64,000 bases of DNA from Varibaculum timonense_A (GCF_027694345.1 NZ_JAQEVU010000008.1:1-64000); one strand, 5' to 3'; shown: positions 8,572-18,413, counted from the first letter of the stretch. Made by a program: numbers and translations. Notes: generated by a model not told the origin, from the letters alone.

Positions 8572-9327
8572 ATGAGGATAGAAAAACTGTACGCGCCCTA
8601 TTACAGCGAAAATCCCTACATACTGCTGGCTGACGACAGTCGAGAAGCTCTGGTTGTAGACCCCGGATATGGCGCTCTAGAGCAAATTCAATCAACATTG
8701 GACAACCTTCAGGCAACGGTGGCAGCTGTGCTGTGCACCCACGGACATTCCGACCACATTTGGGATGCGCACGCGGTCGCCGGCTCAGCTCCGGTCTATA
8801 TTCCCGCCCCCGATGAATACCGTTTTCACCCCGATAAACTAGACCCGCGAGAGCGAGCCGAACACCAAATGAACTTGCCGCCTTGGCAAGAACCCCAGAA
8901 TCTGCAAGTCCTGCCCGATATAGCCGCTGTAGAGGGCGTAGAGCTAGCTCCTGGAGTCTTCCTGCGTCTGCTGCCCACTCCAGGACATACCGAAGGCTCT
9001 AGTCTGTTCTTGTTGGAGACTTCTAAAGTTTCCGGCTCCGCCGCCCAGGAAGCTCAAAACTCATTTAACCAGTGGCTACGATACTCCAATCAAGAGGACA
9101 GCTTGCTAACAAAACTGGCGCTTTGCGGGGATGTAGTCTTTGCTGATTCTGTAGGACGAACCGATTTGCCCGGTGGGGACAGTAAACAAATGTTGCACAC
9201 CTTGCGCACCCTGCAAAACGTAATCGACCCGGACACAGTGCTGCTACCGGGGCATGGCCGGGCCACCGTGTTCGGTTTAGAAAAAGCGCACAACCCATTT
9301 TTGGCGCAAGCCCGCTACCAGGGATAA
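8572..9327 (+). CDS. Metallo-beta-lactamase-fold hydrolase (glyoxalase II-like)
   Basis: 251 residues. The zinc motif CTHGHSDH lies near residues 55-62, a second metal histidine in PTPGHTEGS near 142, an aspartate in CGDVVFADSVGR near 184, and a terminal histidine in LLPGHGRAT. This is the full ligand set of hydroxyacylglutathione-hydrolase-like proteins. Actinobacteria lack glutathione, so the physiological thioester is unknown. The ATG follows AGGATAAAAAC. It is divergent from the DUF349 gene; a member of this family near rel is a common actinobacterial arrangement. Confidence 0.9.
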   Translation: MRIEKLYAPYYSENPYILLADDSREALVVDPGYGALEQIQSTLDNLQATVAAVLCTHGHSDHIWDAHAVAGSAPVYIPAPDEYRFHPDKLDPRERAEHQMNLPPWQEPQNLQVLPDIAAVEGVELAPGVFLRLLPTPGHTEGSSLFLLETSKVSGSAAQEAQNSFNQWLRYSNQEDSLLTKLALCGDVVFADSVGRTDLPGGDSKQMLHTLRTLQNVIDPDTVLLPGHGRATVFGLEKAHNPFLAQARYQG

Positions 9328-9443
9328 GAATAACAACCCCGACAAAGCATCCTAGTTTTCCACAGCTATCCAGGTTGCATACTTTTCCTTACCGGCTTAT
9401 TGCAGCATTTCCCGGAAAGGTTTCTAGCCTAAATCCTTAAAAG

Positions 9444-10217
9444 GTGGAAGCAATACTGGTAGATCCGTTAGGAAACCAAGTGATACATGGGGCCGCGCGT
9501 ACCTCCCTGATTAAAGGTAACCGTTTTCAAATCTGGAACGGCGCCGACCGGGAAATACTCGCAGAACCAATCACTTTACGCTCGATTTATGGGCGCGCCT
9601 TGTTCTTAGCTCCAGTCATTCCTCGAGATTGTATCTTGACCGGGAACTCGGCTGCCTGGGTATGGGCGGGCAGTGGTAATGCCCCCGAGCTGCTGTATAT
9701 AGCTTCCCCTAATCGTCCGCGCCGCGCGCAAGACTCCCGGTTTTGGATTTACCTAAATAAATCCGCCAGGCAGCACCTGCAAACCCAGAAATTAAAACCT
9801 CTAGGCTCCAGGCGCGCTAGCAGACCAGTTTTACCGACCCTGCAAGCAGTACATCCCCGAGGCCTCCCCCATAAAACCGACAAGGCTACCCCACCAGAAC
9901 GCAGCTCCCTTTTTCCAAAGGACGCACCCGCAAGCTCTAAGATAATCTCCTTCTACCCCGCGCACTCCCCTAGTGCAATCCCAGACACACAACCCCGTGA
10001 AAACTCTATGAAAAGCAGAAACAATCTGAAAAGAGCCCGGAAGAAAGCAAGTAACACCCCAAAATATCTACCTGGTGACTGCTTACAGCTGGCGGGAATA
10101 CAAATCTTAAGCCCCGCCGCCACCCTGGAGTTTTGCGACCGCCACCCAAACCTACCCGGAAGTCAGACCTGGGAGCGTACCTGCCTAGAATCTTTAACCT
10201 GCCGGGTGTTTACGTAA
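9444..10217 (+). CDS. Hypothetical protein, weakly AbiEi-antitoxin/DUF559-like
   Basis: 257 residues, not confidently recognised. Two short stretches recall the layout of actinobacterial AbiEi-like/DUF559 proteins: CILTGNSAAWVWAG near residue 63 and GDCLQLAGIQILSPAATLEF near residue 212. The two are separated by a basic, proline- and serine-rich low-complexity linker (about 120-205). No nuclease motif is seen. The start is uncertain: the GTG at 9444 has AAAGG almost touching it, and other GTG codons follow. Its end overlaps the end of the convergent rel gene by 24 bp. A cognate toxin is not visible nearby. Confidence 0.6.
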   Translation: MEAILVDPLGNQVIHGAARTSLIKGNRFQIWNGADREILAEPITLRSIYGRALFLAPVIPRDCILTGNSAAWVWAGSGNAPELLYIASPNRPRRAQDSRFWIYLNKSARQHLQTQKLKPLGSRRASRPVLPTLQAVHPRGLPHKTDKATPPERSSLFPKDAPASSKIISFYPAHSPSAIPDTQPRENSMKSRNNLKRARKKASNTPKYLPGDCLQLAGIQILSPAATLEFCDRHPNLPGSQTWERTCLESLTCRVFT

Positions 10218-12521
10218 AGAATTAGTAGTCCGGTTCGCTGAAAATACTCCAGGAATCTTGCGAATATCAGTCAAAATCGTATGCAAATAGCGGCTATCAG
10301 CCACTTCGAACGTATAGCGGGAACTGGCAACCCGATCCGAAGAAGTATTGACTACCGCCGCTAAGATATTGGCTCGATAATCGGAAAGCACCTTGGTGAC
10401 ATCGTTAATCAGCCCTTCACGGTCAAGAGCCTGAATCTCAATCTCTACCTGGAACTTCGCCGTCGGGTGAGCTGCCCAAGACACTTTAACTACCCGGTCG
10501 GTATTCACCATCAGGTTTTGGGCATTAGAACACTCTTTGCGGTGAATCGAAACCCCATGCCCGCGGGTAACAAACCCCACGATTTCATCACCGGGCAACG
10601 GGTTACAACAGCGGGCAATCTTCGTCCAAATCTCCCCCTGTCTCATTCCCTCCACTTGGATGCCAGCGCCCTCGGCAACGGTATTAGAACGGGTATCACC
10701 CTGGGCGGGCAGTACCGCCTCGGATAGAGTTTCCTCCGCGCCGTCCTCTCCTCCGACACTTTCCATCAGCTTATCTACCACATTGGAGGCTGAAATATGG
10801 TGGGAGCCGACCGCCGCGTAAAGTGCAGAAATATCGCTATATCCCATATCGGAAGCTAAAGCCGTCATGGTGTCATGGCTCATTAGCCGCTGCAAGGGGA
10901 GATTCTGTTTGCGCATATAGGCAGAAATAATGCCTTGACCAGCTTCGATTGCTTCTTCACGGCGTTCTTTAGAGAACCAGGCTTTAATTTTGTTGCGAGC
11001 CCGGGGACTGGCAACAAAATTTAGCCAATCACGAGAAGGACCCGAATTTGCCGAACGGGAAGTGAGCACTTCTACGTTGTCGCCATTTTGCAGCTTGGTG
11101 TCCAGGGGAACCAATTTACCGCCAACTTTTGCCCCCACCGTACGGTTACCAACTTCGGTATGAACCGCGTACGCAAAATCAACCGGGGTGGAATCAGCTG
11201 GCAATTCTTTAACCTCACCGGCGGGAGTAAACACATATACCCTGGAACCAGACATTTCATAGCGCAGCGAATCCAAAAACTCGCCCGGGTCTTGGGTTTC
11301 CTTTTGCCAATCCACCAGTTGGCGCAGCCACCCCATTTCCTCTCCATCTGCTAAAACAGTTTTATTATCGCTAGTTGTTTTAGCGTTTTTAGCGTTGGGG
11401 TTCTCTTTGTAACGCCAATGGGCGGCAATACCGTATTCAGCCCGCCGATGCATCTCGTGGGTACGTATCTGGATTTCTACCGGTTTACCGCCCGGTCCTA
11501 CCACCGTTGTATGTAGCGACTGGTAGAGGTTGAATTTGGGCATTGCAATATAGTCTTTGAAACGACCGGGAATCGGATTCCAGCGGGCGTGCATTTCCCC
11601 AAGAACCGCATAGCAGTCCCGCACCGTATCTACCAGCACCCGCACGCCAACTAAGTCGTAGATATCGTCAAAGTCACGACCACGCACAATCATTTTTTGA
11701 TAGATGGAATAGTGATGCTTAGGACGACCAGTGACCTGACCAGCAATTTTATTTAGACGTAGCGCTTCTTTAATCTGGTCAATTACTTCCCGTAGATATT
11801 TTTCTCGCTGCGGGGCGCGCTCATGTACCAGATTATCGATTTCTTCATACAAATCGGGGTACAGGGTTCTGAAAGCTAAATCCTCTAGTTCCCACTTAAT
11901 GGTGTTCATACCTAAACGGTGAGCGAGGGGGGCAAAAATCTCTAGAGTTTCGCGTGCCTTATTTTGAGCCGATTTAGGGGAAACATATTTCCAGGTGCGG
12001 GCATTATGAAGCCGATCACCGAGCTTTATCACCAGTACCCGAATGTCGCGTGACATGGAGATAATCATTTTGCGCACGGTTTCGGACTGCGCCGCCTGCC
12101 CGTAGGTAACTTTGTCTAGTTTAGTTACCCCATCTACCAGTAGGGCGATTTCTTCCCCAAATTCGCTGGTCAGCTGCTCTAAGGTATAGTCAGTATCTTC
12201 TACCGTGTCATGAAGCAGAGCCGCCGCTAAAGTGGTGCTGGTCATCCCGATTTCTGCCAAAATAGTGGCGACCGCTACCGGATGGGTGATGTATGGCTCC
12301 CCCGATTTTCTGAATTGTCCCTGGTGGCAGCGGGAGGCTGTTCTATAGGCGCGCTCGATTAGGGAAATGTCGGCTTTCGGGTGGTTCGCCCTGAGCGCAC
12401 GCACCAGGGCTTGAATGTGGGGATCTATATTTTTGGAACGTCCAGTCAGCCAAGCTAAGGACGCGCGCACCCTAGAGGACGGAACCGCATTAGCGCCCTC
12501 ATCAAAGGTGGTAGAACTCAT
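10194..12521 (-). CDS. rel: Bifunctional (p)ppGpp synthetase/hydrolase Rel
   Basis: 775 residues, typical for the long Rel family, which makes and degrades (p)ppGpp in the stringent response. Visible in order: the HD hydrolase domain (HQGQFRKSGEPYITHP about residues 69-84, LLHDTVEDTDYT near 106); the synthetase domain (GRFKDYIAMPKFNLYQSLHT near 328 and EIQIRTHEMHRRAEYGIAAH near 355); the TGS domain (VYVFTPAGEVKELP near 435); the conserved-cysteine region (ARCCNPLPGDEIVGF near 640); and a C-terminal ACT domain. The ATG is preceded by TAAAAT six nt upstream and no Shine-Dalgarno, suggesting a leaderless message. It lies downstream of apt in the secDF-apt-rel order. Confidence 0.96.
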   Translation of the reverse strand: MSSTTFDEGANAVPSSRVRASLAWLTGRSKNIDPHIQALVRALRANHPKADISLIERAYRTASRCHQGQFRKSGEPYITHPVAVATILAEIGMTSTTLAAALLHDTVEDTDYTLEQLTSEFGEEIALLVDGVTKLDKVTYGQAAQSETVRKMIISMSRDIRVLVIKLGDRLHNARTWKYVSPKSAQNKARETLEIFAPLAHRLGMNTIKWELEDLAFRTLYPDLYEEIDNLVHERAPQREKYLREVIDQIKEALRLNKIAGQVTGRPKHHYSIYQKMIVRGRDFDDIYDLVGVRVLVDTVRDCYAVLGEMHARWNPIPGRFKDYIAMPKFNLYQSLHTTVVGPGGKPVEIQIRTHEMHRRAEYGIAAHWRYKENPNAKNAKTTSDNKTVLADGEEMGWLRQLVDWQKETQDPGEFLDSLRYEMSGSRVYVFTPAGEVKELPADSTPVDFAYAVHTEVGNRTVGAKVGGKLVPLDTKLQNGDNVEVLTSRSANSGPSRDWLNFVASPRARNKIKAWFSKERREEAIEAGQGIISAYMRKQNLPLQRLMSHDTMTALASDMGYSDISALYAAVGSHHISASNVVDKLMESVGGEDGAEETLSEAVLPAQGDTRSNTVAEGAGIQVEGMRQGEIWTKIARCCNPLPGDEIVGFVTRGHGVSIHRKECSNAQNLMVNTDRVVKVSWAAHPTAKFQVEIEIQALDREGLINDVTKVLSDYRANILAAVVNTSSDRVASSRYTFEVADSRYLHTILTDIRKIPGVFSANRTTNSLRKHPAG

Positions 12522-12527
12522 GTAACT

Positions 12528-12533
12528 ATTTTA
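12528..12533 (-). promoter_or_regulatory. -10 element of leaderless rel transcript
   Basis: TAAAAT on the minus strand ends six nt before the rel ATG, with no ribosome site between. The same TANNNT-N6-start layout precedes pdtaR, xerD, ychF and the AI-2E-type gene. Confidence 0.5.
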
Positions 12534-12596
12534 GTGACCTAGCAGTCATTTCCCCAACTTGCCAGCTAAAAGCGTTACAAAAGCAATGGTATCTAG

Positions 12597-13136
12597 CTAA
12601 ATCATGGTGAGGGCTTCACAGGGCAGGTCGCCAAGAGTGGAACGACCATCAAGCTCTGAAAGCTCCATTAACACACAAACTGATTCAACCTTTCCTCCCG
12701 CCCGTTTAATCAAGGTAGCGGAGGCATTCACGGTTCCCCCAGTTGCCAGCACATCATCTAGTACCAGCACACGCGCTCCCGGTTCAATAGAATCAGGTTG
12801 CAGCTCCATCCGGGACTTACCGTATTCAAGACCGTAATCAATCCCAATCACGGGGCCTGGCAGTTTACCAGCTTTGCGAATCATCAAAGTTCCCAGCCCC
12901 AGCTCTACTGCCACCGGAGCCGCAATCAAGAAACCCCGAGACTCTAGACCCGCCACTAAATCAACCCGGCCACGGTAAAAATCAGCCAGTCCCTTAACCA
13001 GCTTAGAAAAAGCCTCTCCGTTAGCCAGCAGCGGGGAAATATCGCGGAACAGCACCCCGGTTTCCGGAAAATCCGGTACATCGCGCAGATTTGCGCGAAT
13101 CAATTCCCCTAGCGGCGCAAGTTTAGGGTTAATCAT
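12597..13136 (-). CDS. apt: Adenine phosphoribosyltransferase
   Basis: 179 residues, normal for the family. It salvages adenine with PRPP to AMP. The PRPP-binding motif VLVLDDVLATGGTVNA is near residues 121-136, and the region containing FRDISPLL near 27-34 and LESRGFLIAAPVA near 63-75 is typical of Apt. The ATG at 13136 overlaps the secF stop as ATGA, so it is translationally coupled in the secD-secF-apt order. Confidence 0.95.
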   Translation of the reverse strand: MINPKLAPLGELIRANLRDVPDFPETGVLFRDISPLLANGEAFSKLVKGLADFYRGRVDLVAGLESRGFLIAAPVAVELGLGTLMIRKAGKLPGPVIGIDYGLEYGKSRMELQPDSIEPGARVLVLDDVLATGGTVNASATLIKRAGGKVESVCVLMELSELDGRSTLGDLPCEALTMI

Positions 13137-14221
13137 CGTTTACTCCTGGCAGTGCGTTTAGGCTGAGCCTGTTGCCCCTGGTGGTGACCGGCTTTTAAGG
13201 GATGAGCAACCCGAATAGTATCTTTAGCGTCCTCGGCGTCCATATCAGAGCCATTGGCTCGTTTATCCAAAACTTTTTGTGTATGGGCAGCAATCTTTGT
13301 GCTGCGCGAACGCAACACAATCAACAGTGAAGGTGCAATCAAAATCGAGGAAAGCGTACCGGCAATCATACCTACGAACAATGCCAAAGAAATATCGCGC
13401 AAAGTTCCGCCACCTAAAGCAACCCAAGAAATCAATAAAATTGAGGTCACCGGCAGCAATGCCACCACAGAAGTGTTAATCGAACGTACCAAAGTCTGGT
13501 TGATAGCCAAGTTTACAAGCTCGCCGTAGGTGGAACGAGTTTGCTGCTCGAAATCAACCGACAATTCGCGAACCTTGTCAAAGACCACCACCGTGTCATA
13601 GAGGGAATAACCCAAAATGGTAAGCACCCCAATAATAGTGGCTGGAGAAATCTCAACCCGGGTAAGTGCCAGCACCAAACCGGTAATCAGCACGTCATGG
13701 CACAGCGCAAACAAGGCGGAAACCGCCATTGTCCAGGTTCTGAAATATGCCCACAACATCAGGGAAACAAGCAGGAAGAAAATAATCAACGACTGCAGAG
13801 CCTTGTAGGTAACGTCGGCTCCCCAGGACGGGCCGATAGTGGTGGCTGCTACTTTAGCTTCCGAAACGCTATAGGCTTTCGCCAAATCGGTTACTACCTG
13901 CCGTTTGTCGTTAGTGTCAAGACTAACTGACTGTACCCTGACCGAGGACGCGCCTACCGAATTAACGGTCGAGCCTTTAAGTTTCGGGTTGGCATTGACT
14001 ACGTTTTGCGCCGGTCCTTGATCAGCGCCGCTAACCGAAGAAACGGTGAACTCGGTTCCGCCCTTGAAATCAATCGAACGCTCTAGACCAAGCACTGACA
14101 TTGCCAGTACCGAAATCGCCATTAAAATAGCGCCTGCAATCAGCAGATATTTACGATTACCAATAAAGTTATAGGACTTGCGACCAGAATAAAGGGCGTT
14201 ACCCCAACTTGAAAAACTCAC
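13133..14221 (-). CDS. secF: Protein translocase subunit SecF
   Basis: 362 residues. First membrane helix about residues 27-48, then the SecF periplasmic start SIDFKGGTEFTV, and five further helices in the C-terminal half, with the family signature region PATIIGVLTILGYSLYDTVVVFDKVRE near residues 197-223. With SecD it drives late steps of Sec-dependent export using the proton motive force. The basic tail (about 320-362) is longer than in proteobacteria but common in actinobacteria. The ATG overlaps the secD stop as ATGA. Confidence 0.95.
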   Translation of the reverse strand: MSFSSWGNALYSGRKSYNFIGNRKYLLIAGAILMAISVLAMSVLGLERSIDFKGGTEFTVSSVSGADQGPAQNVVNANPKLKGSTVNSVGASSVRVQSVSLDTNDKRQVVTDLAKAYSVSEAKVAATTIGPSWGADVTYKALQSLIIFFLLVSLMLWAYFRTWTMAVSALFALCHDVLITGLVLALTRVEISPATIIGVLTILGYSLYDTVVVFDKVRELSVDFEQQTRSTYGELVNLAINQTLVRSINTSVVALLPVTSILLISWVALGGGTLRDISLALFVGMIAGTLSSILIAPSLLIVLRSRSTKIAAHTQKVLDKRANGSDMDAEDAKDTIRVAHPLKAGHHQGQQAQPKRTARSKR

Positions 14222-16101
14222 TTTTCTTCCTCCTGGTCCGTCGCGGATACTTTCGCTAACTCATCTGTGGCAGCATCATCCTGGTTGGAATCCCTATTTG
14301 CCACCTCTGTTTGCTCAGCTTTGTTTTCACTGGGCTCGTTTGAATCTTCTTCCGGCTTAGCTTTATATACCGAACGTATCTTGCGTACTTTACCAGCGCC
14401 TACATAACGGTAGGTGCCCCGCTGCGCGCCCAAATGCTCTGGGTCAAGACCAGAAAGCTTATGACCTTCGGAATAGAACTTGAAACGCAGCAGCCACACC
14501 ATCATCGGGTGAGTAAAGATAAAGATTAACGCCAAGTCAATCAGGGTGGTTACCCCCAGGGTAAAGGCGAAGCCCTGAACCCCACCGACCGCAAGGAAAT
14601 AAAGGACGCAGGCGGCCAAGATATTAACCAGGTCAGAGGTAATAATCGTGCGTTTGGCCCGGTCCCAACCCACGCTGACCGCGCTAGATAGAGCTTTACC
14701 ATCACGTACCTCGTCACGAATCCTCTCGAAGTAAATGATGAACGAGTCCGCCGTAGTACCAATCGACACAATCACACCGGCGATACCGGCAAGCGAGAGA
14801 CGATACCCCATTGACCAAGAAAGCAAGGTAAGAACCAGGTATAACAGACCGCCCGCGCTGACCAGCGAACCGACAGCAACTAAAGCCAACCCGCGATACT
14901 GCCAAATCAGGTAGAACACCACCAGAATCAAACCGATGATACCGGCGATAACGCCATAACGCAGCTGGTTAGCACCCAAAGTAGCTGAAACTTGCTGCTC
15001 GGATTGCACATCAAAGTTCAACGGCAAAGAGCCAAACTTTAACTGGTTAGCTAAAGCGGTAGCAGAAGAGCGGGTAAAAGATCCCGAGATTTCGGCTTTA
15101 CCGTTAGTAATAGCGTTGTTTACCCCCGGAGCTGAAACTACTAAACCGTCTAGCACAATTGCGAACCGGTTCTTGTCATTGTTTTGTCCCGCGGGCAGAC
15201 CATTTTGTCCTTGCACAGCCTGATTGCGGAACTTAAACAAGCGGGTGGTAGTGTTTCCAAACTGGGTAGCGCCTTGCTTATCGAAAGCGAGATTAACTAC
15301 CCACTGACCGGTAGATTGACCAGAAGCGCCAGTTCCCATCCCGGATTCTGCCGAAGAAATCCGCGCACCCGATACTTCTGCCGGAGAGAGAATATATTTC
15401 TCGTGCCCGTCACTAGCACAAGCTACCAGCGGTTTCTTGATATCACCGGAAGAACCACCCTCTAGAGAGCTCTTCTGGGTACAGTCTTTAGCGTAAAACT
15501 CTTCAATGACTTTCTCGGTAATCCAAGCATCATCGGAGTTATCTTTAGGCTGGCTAGCGGGCTGGTCGCTAATTTTGCCGTCTTTATTTATATCGGCAGC
15601 CTGTTTAGCGAATGCCTTGGGATCGACATTAGTTTTCGGAGCAGCAGTCTTTCCAGCTTGTTGCTTCGCGGCTTGCTGAGCAATCACCGAATGCGGAACC
15701 CCGGGAGCCGAGCGCAGCACTGAACGGAAATAAAGTTCTGCCGATTGACGCACCAAATCCAAAGTTTCTTTCGAGGGATTACCTGGTAAAGACACCAAAA
15801 TATTGGAGTTACCTTGCGAGGTAATCTCGGCTTCGGAAACGCCGGAGGCATCAATACGCTGACGGATAACCTCAATCGCCTGGGTGATATCTTCGGCGGT
15901 TACCGCCCTTTTTGCCCCCGAGGCAGCATTAGCTTTCGGGGTGAGAATCAGCTGAGTACCGCCCTCTAAATCCAAAGCCAAGGAGGGAGTAGGCTTTGCT
16001 TTCTTAGTGAGTACCCCCACCAGTAAAGTGCCGCCCAAAGCTAACACAAGGATTAGGAATACTGCCAGGACGCGCCCGGCCCGATATTTTTTCGTAGCCA
16101 C
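14218..16101 (-). CDS. secD: Protein translocase subunit SecD
   Basis: 627 residues. An N-terminal helix (about 10-30) leads into LDLEGGTQLILTPKA. A large extracytoplasmic domain carries a low-complexity insert (about 145-190), then FDVQSEQQVSATLGANQLRYGV opens a five-helix membrane domain ending near residue 545. An acidic, probably disordered cytoplasmic tail of about 70 residues follows. It acts with SecF and YajC at the SecYEG channel. The yajC gene lies 36 bp upstream on the same strand. Confidence 0.95.
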   Translation of the reverse strand: MATKKYRAGRVLAVFLILVLALGGTLLVGVLTKKAKPTPSLALDLEGGTQLILTPKANAASGAKRAVTAEDITQAIEVIRQRIDASGVSEAEITSQGNSNILVSLPGNPSKETLDLVRQSAELYFRSVLRSAPGVPHSVIAQQAAKQQAGKTAAPKTNVDPKAFAKQAADINKDGKISDQPASQPKDNSDDAWITEKVIEEFYAKDCTQKSSLEGGSSGDIKKPLVACASDGHEKYILSPAEVSGARISSAESGMGTGASGQSTGQWVVNLAFDKQGATQFGNTTTRLFKFRNQAVQGQNGLPAGQNNDKNRFAIVLDGLVVSAPGVNNAITNGKAEISGSFTRSSATALANQLKFGSLPLNFDVQSEQQVSATLGANQLRYGVIAGIIGLILVVFYLIWQYRGLALVAVGSLVSAGGLLYLVLTLLSWSMGYRLSLAGIAGVIVSIGTTADSFIIYFERIRDEVRDGKALSSAVSVGWDRAKRTIITSDLVNILAACVLYFLAVGGVQGFAFTLGVTTLIDLALIFIFTHPMMVWLLRFKFYSEGHKLSGLDPEHLGAQRGTYRYVGAGKVRKIRSVYKAKPEEDSNEPSENKAEQTEVANRDSNQDDAATDELAKVSATDQEEEK

Positions 16102-16137
16102 TTGTTGTTCTTTCCGCTAAAACACCGATTATTTCGT

Positions 16138-16593
16138 TTAGTTATTGTCAGAAGAGTTAGGTTGTTCTAAATCAGATTCTTCAGATTTGGATTCCACAGA
16201 TTCCTCTTTACTGAGGTCGCCAGCCTCTTCGGTATCAGATTGCGCCATCTCATCATTCATTGCCGAAGCGCTATCCTGGTTATCTTTTTCGCTAGCTTTC
16301 ATGTCCGAATCGGTATCTGCCTCATCGGGAGCAAAAGGCGGGTTACCTACGCTGACGATTGCCCGAGATGTCCACAGGGTTTCGGTACCGTCAGAGGTTT
16401 CTAAGACAACTACGTCCCCATCGGTTTCCACATAACGACCATAAAAACCGGAAGTAGTCATTACCCATGCACCGGGAACCATGTCCCTTTCCATTTGCTC
16501 TTTGCGCTGTGCCTGCTGCTTTTTTGCATTGCGTGAAGAAAAAATCATCATCACTAAGAACGCGGCAATAACTGCCAGCAGTAGCATACTCAT
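16138..16593 (-). CDS. yajC: Preprotein translocase subunit YajC
   Basis: I start it at the ATG at 16593, which has GGAAGG seven nt upstream; the TTG 15 bp earlier would place that site inside the gene. The product of about 151 residues has one membrane helix (MLLLAVIAAFLVMMIF) and then the conserved YajC core (QAQRKEQMERDMVPGAWVMT, WTSRAIVSVGNPPF). The last 65 residues are strongly acidic and serine-rich, an extension common in actinobacteria. It is the accessory partner of SecDF. Confidence 0.9.
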   Translation of the reverse strand: MSMLLLAVIAAFLVMMIFSSRNAKKQQAQRKEQMERDMVPGAWVMTTSGFYGRYVETDGDVVVLETSDGTETLWTSRAIVSVGNPPFAPDEADTDSDMKASEKDNQDSASAMNDEMAQSDTEEAGDLSKEESVESKSEESDLEQPNSSDNN

Positions 16594-16706
16594 TGTCAAA
16601 CCTTCCAATCAGAAAATCTTAACCTTAACGATTCTAAGGGTTAAGGCACGTTTGTTTCATCTTTGGCACTCAGATTTAGCCAGTTTTGTGACCAGTAGCG
16701 CCCTGA

Positions 16707-17765
16707 TTACGTCTGTTCGATATTAAAAAGAGAATCTTCTTCCCCTAGCTGGGGCGGGGTTAAACCCAAATGAGAGAAAGCAGTACTGGTAGCTATCCGC
16801 CCTCTAGGGGTCCGCGCAATAAACCCTTCCCGCACCAAGTATGGCTCTGAAACCGTCTCTACAGTTTCCGGTTCCTCTCCCACGCTAACCGCCAAGGTAG
16901 TAAGCCCTACCGGTCCGCCCGCAAAACGCTCACACAGAGCCTGCAAAACCAAACGGTCAAGCCTATCCAAACCGGCAGGATCAACCTCAAATAGGTCGAG
17001 GGCGGCCTTCGCGGCAGACAGGGATAGCTCCCCGTTTCCGTGTACCTGGGCATAGTCGATTACCCGTCGCAGCAAACGGTTAGCAATCCGAGGAGTTCCC
17101 CGGGAGCGAGCTGCCATCTCTGCCGCTGCCTGGGGGTCAAGTTCAGCATCCATAAGCCGCGCCGAACGGGTAAGTACCTCGCGTAGCTCAGCTGGGGAAT
17201 AGTAATCAAGATGGGCAGTAAAACCGAAACGATCGCGCAAAGGAGCAGGTAACAGCCCAGAACGAGTAGTAGCACCCACTACCGTAAAGGGAGGTAAAGT
17301 TAGCGGAATGGAGGTCGCACCCGGCCCTTTACCCACCACCACATCAACCCGAAAATCCTCCATTGCCAGGTACAACATTTCTTCGGCGGTACGCGCTAAG
17401 CGGTGAATCTCATCGATAAATAGGACGTCGCCCTCTTGCAGGGCAGAAAGAATCGCTGCTAAATCGCCTGCATGTTGAATCGCTGGCCCGGAAGTAAGAC
17501 GCAGCGAAGTACCGGTTTCGTGGGCAATAATCATTGCTAAGGTGGTTTTCCCTAAACCGGGAGGACCGGCCAAAAGCACATGGTCAGGGCAGGCTCCCCT
17601 CCCAATAGCGGCTTTGAGCACCAGGTCAAGTTGGCGGCGAATCTTTTCTTGCCCTACAAAAGAATCCAGGTCTTTAGGACGCAGCGCCGCTTCCGCAGCC
17701 CGCTCAACCTCATCGGCACCTGCCCCCAGCGGCGAAGTAACTGCCCAATCGTTTGTTTCTTCCAC
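16707..17765 (-). CDS. ruvB: Holliday junction branch migration helicase RuvB
   Basis: 352 residues. RuvB N-terminal motif LRPKDLDSFVGQEKIRRQL, Walker A AGPPGLGKTTLA near residues 65-76, Walker B DVLFIDEIHR near 113-122, sensor-1 stretch FTVVGATTRSGLLPAPLRDRF, then a winged-helix C-terminus. It is the hexameric motor that moves Holliday junctions with RuvA. GTG start with GGGGAG four nt before it; 9 bp after ruvA. Confidence 0.96.
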   Translation of the reverse strand: MEETNDWAVTSPLGAGADEVERAAEAALRPKDLDSFVGQEKIRRQLDLVLKAAIGRGACPDHVLLAGPPGLGKTTLAMIIAHETGTSLRLTSGPAIQHAGDLAAILSALQEGDVLFIDEIHRLARTAEEMLYLAMEDFRVDVVVGKGPGATSIPLTLPPFTVVGATTRSGLLPAPLRDRFGFTAHLDYYSPAELREVLTRSARLMDAELDPQAAAEMAARSRGTPRIANRLLRRVIDYAQVHGNGELSLSAAKAALDLFEVDPAGLDRLDRLVLQALCERFAGGPVGLTTLAVSVGEEPETVETVSEPYLVREGFIARTPRGRIATSTAFSHLGLTPPQLGEEDSLFNIEQT

Positions 17766-17774
17766 TTAACTCCC

Positions 17775-18374
17775 CTATGCGTGGTGTTTGCCCAGTAATT
17801 GTAAGGCAGCCCGCAAAAGTTCTGGCACTTGTGCCTGGGGATTTGCCTCGGCAGCCTGGGTAACTGCCTTTTGTGCCAGCGCCGTTTTCCAACCCAACTG
17901 TTCGAGGGCGTGGCAGACTTCTTCGCGTCCCACGCTGCCAATACCCCCCAGGTTAGCGGCTTGCGTTCCCCTGGGTTCACCCAGTTTGTCACCGATTTCC
18001 ACCAGGATTCTTTGTGCTGATTTCTTTCCCACTCCCGGGATTTTAGTAAGGGATTCTAGATCCTGCTGGCTAACCACCGTGCGCAACTCCTCGGGAGTAA
18101 AGACCGCCAAAGCCGCCAATGCTAGTTTGGGACCAATCCCCGACACCGAAATTAATTTAGAGAAAACATCACGCTCAGCGGGTTTTATAAACCCGAAAAG
18201 AATCCATGCGTCCTCACGCACCACCAGATAGGTTAATAGTTTTACCTGGTCACCAACTTTTAGAGCCGAAAGCGTAGTCGGAGTAGCAAAAAAACTATAC
18301 CCTACTCCCGACACCTCAATAGTGGCTTGATCTAAGCGAACTTCTTCAATCGTTCCCGATAAATGCGTAATCAT
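17775..18374 (-). CDS. ruvA: Holliday junction DNA-binding protein RuvA
   Basis: I start at the ATG at 18374 (MITHLSGTIEEV), which has AGGA about seven nt upstream and matches the usual RuvA N-terminus; the frame could extend 11 codons further. About 199 residues: an OB-fold domain, then helix-hairpin-helix motifs (ISVSGIGPKLALAALAV, LTKIPGVGKKSAQRILVE), and a C-terminal domain that contacts RuvB (EEVCHALEQLGWKTALAQKA). Order ruvC-ruvA-ruvB on one strand. Confidence 0.95.
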   Translation of the reverse strand: MITHLSGTIEEVRLDQATIEVSGVGYSFFATPTTLSALKVGDQVKLLTYLVVREDAWILFGFIKPAERDVFSKLISVSGIGPKLALAALAVFTPEELRTVVSQQDLESLTKIPGVGKKSAQRILVEIGDKLGEPRGTQAANLGGIGSVGREEVCHALEQLGWKTALAQKAVTQAAEANPQAQVPELLRAALQLLGKHHA

Positions 18375-18413
18375 AAAAATTCCTGGTAAATGGCTATTAG
18401 CTACCAAAATATC

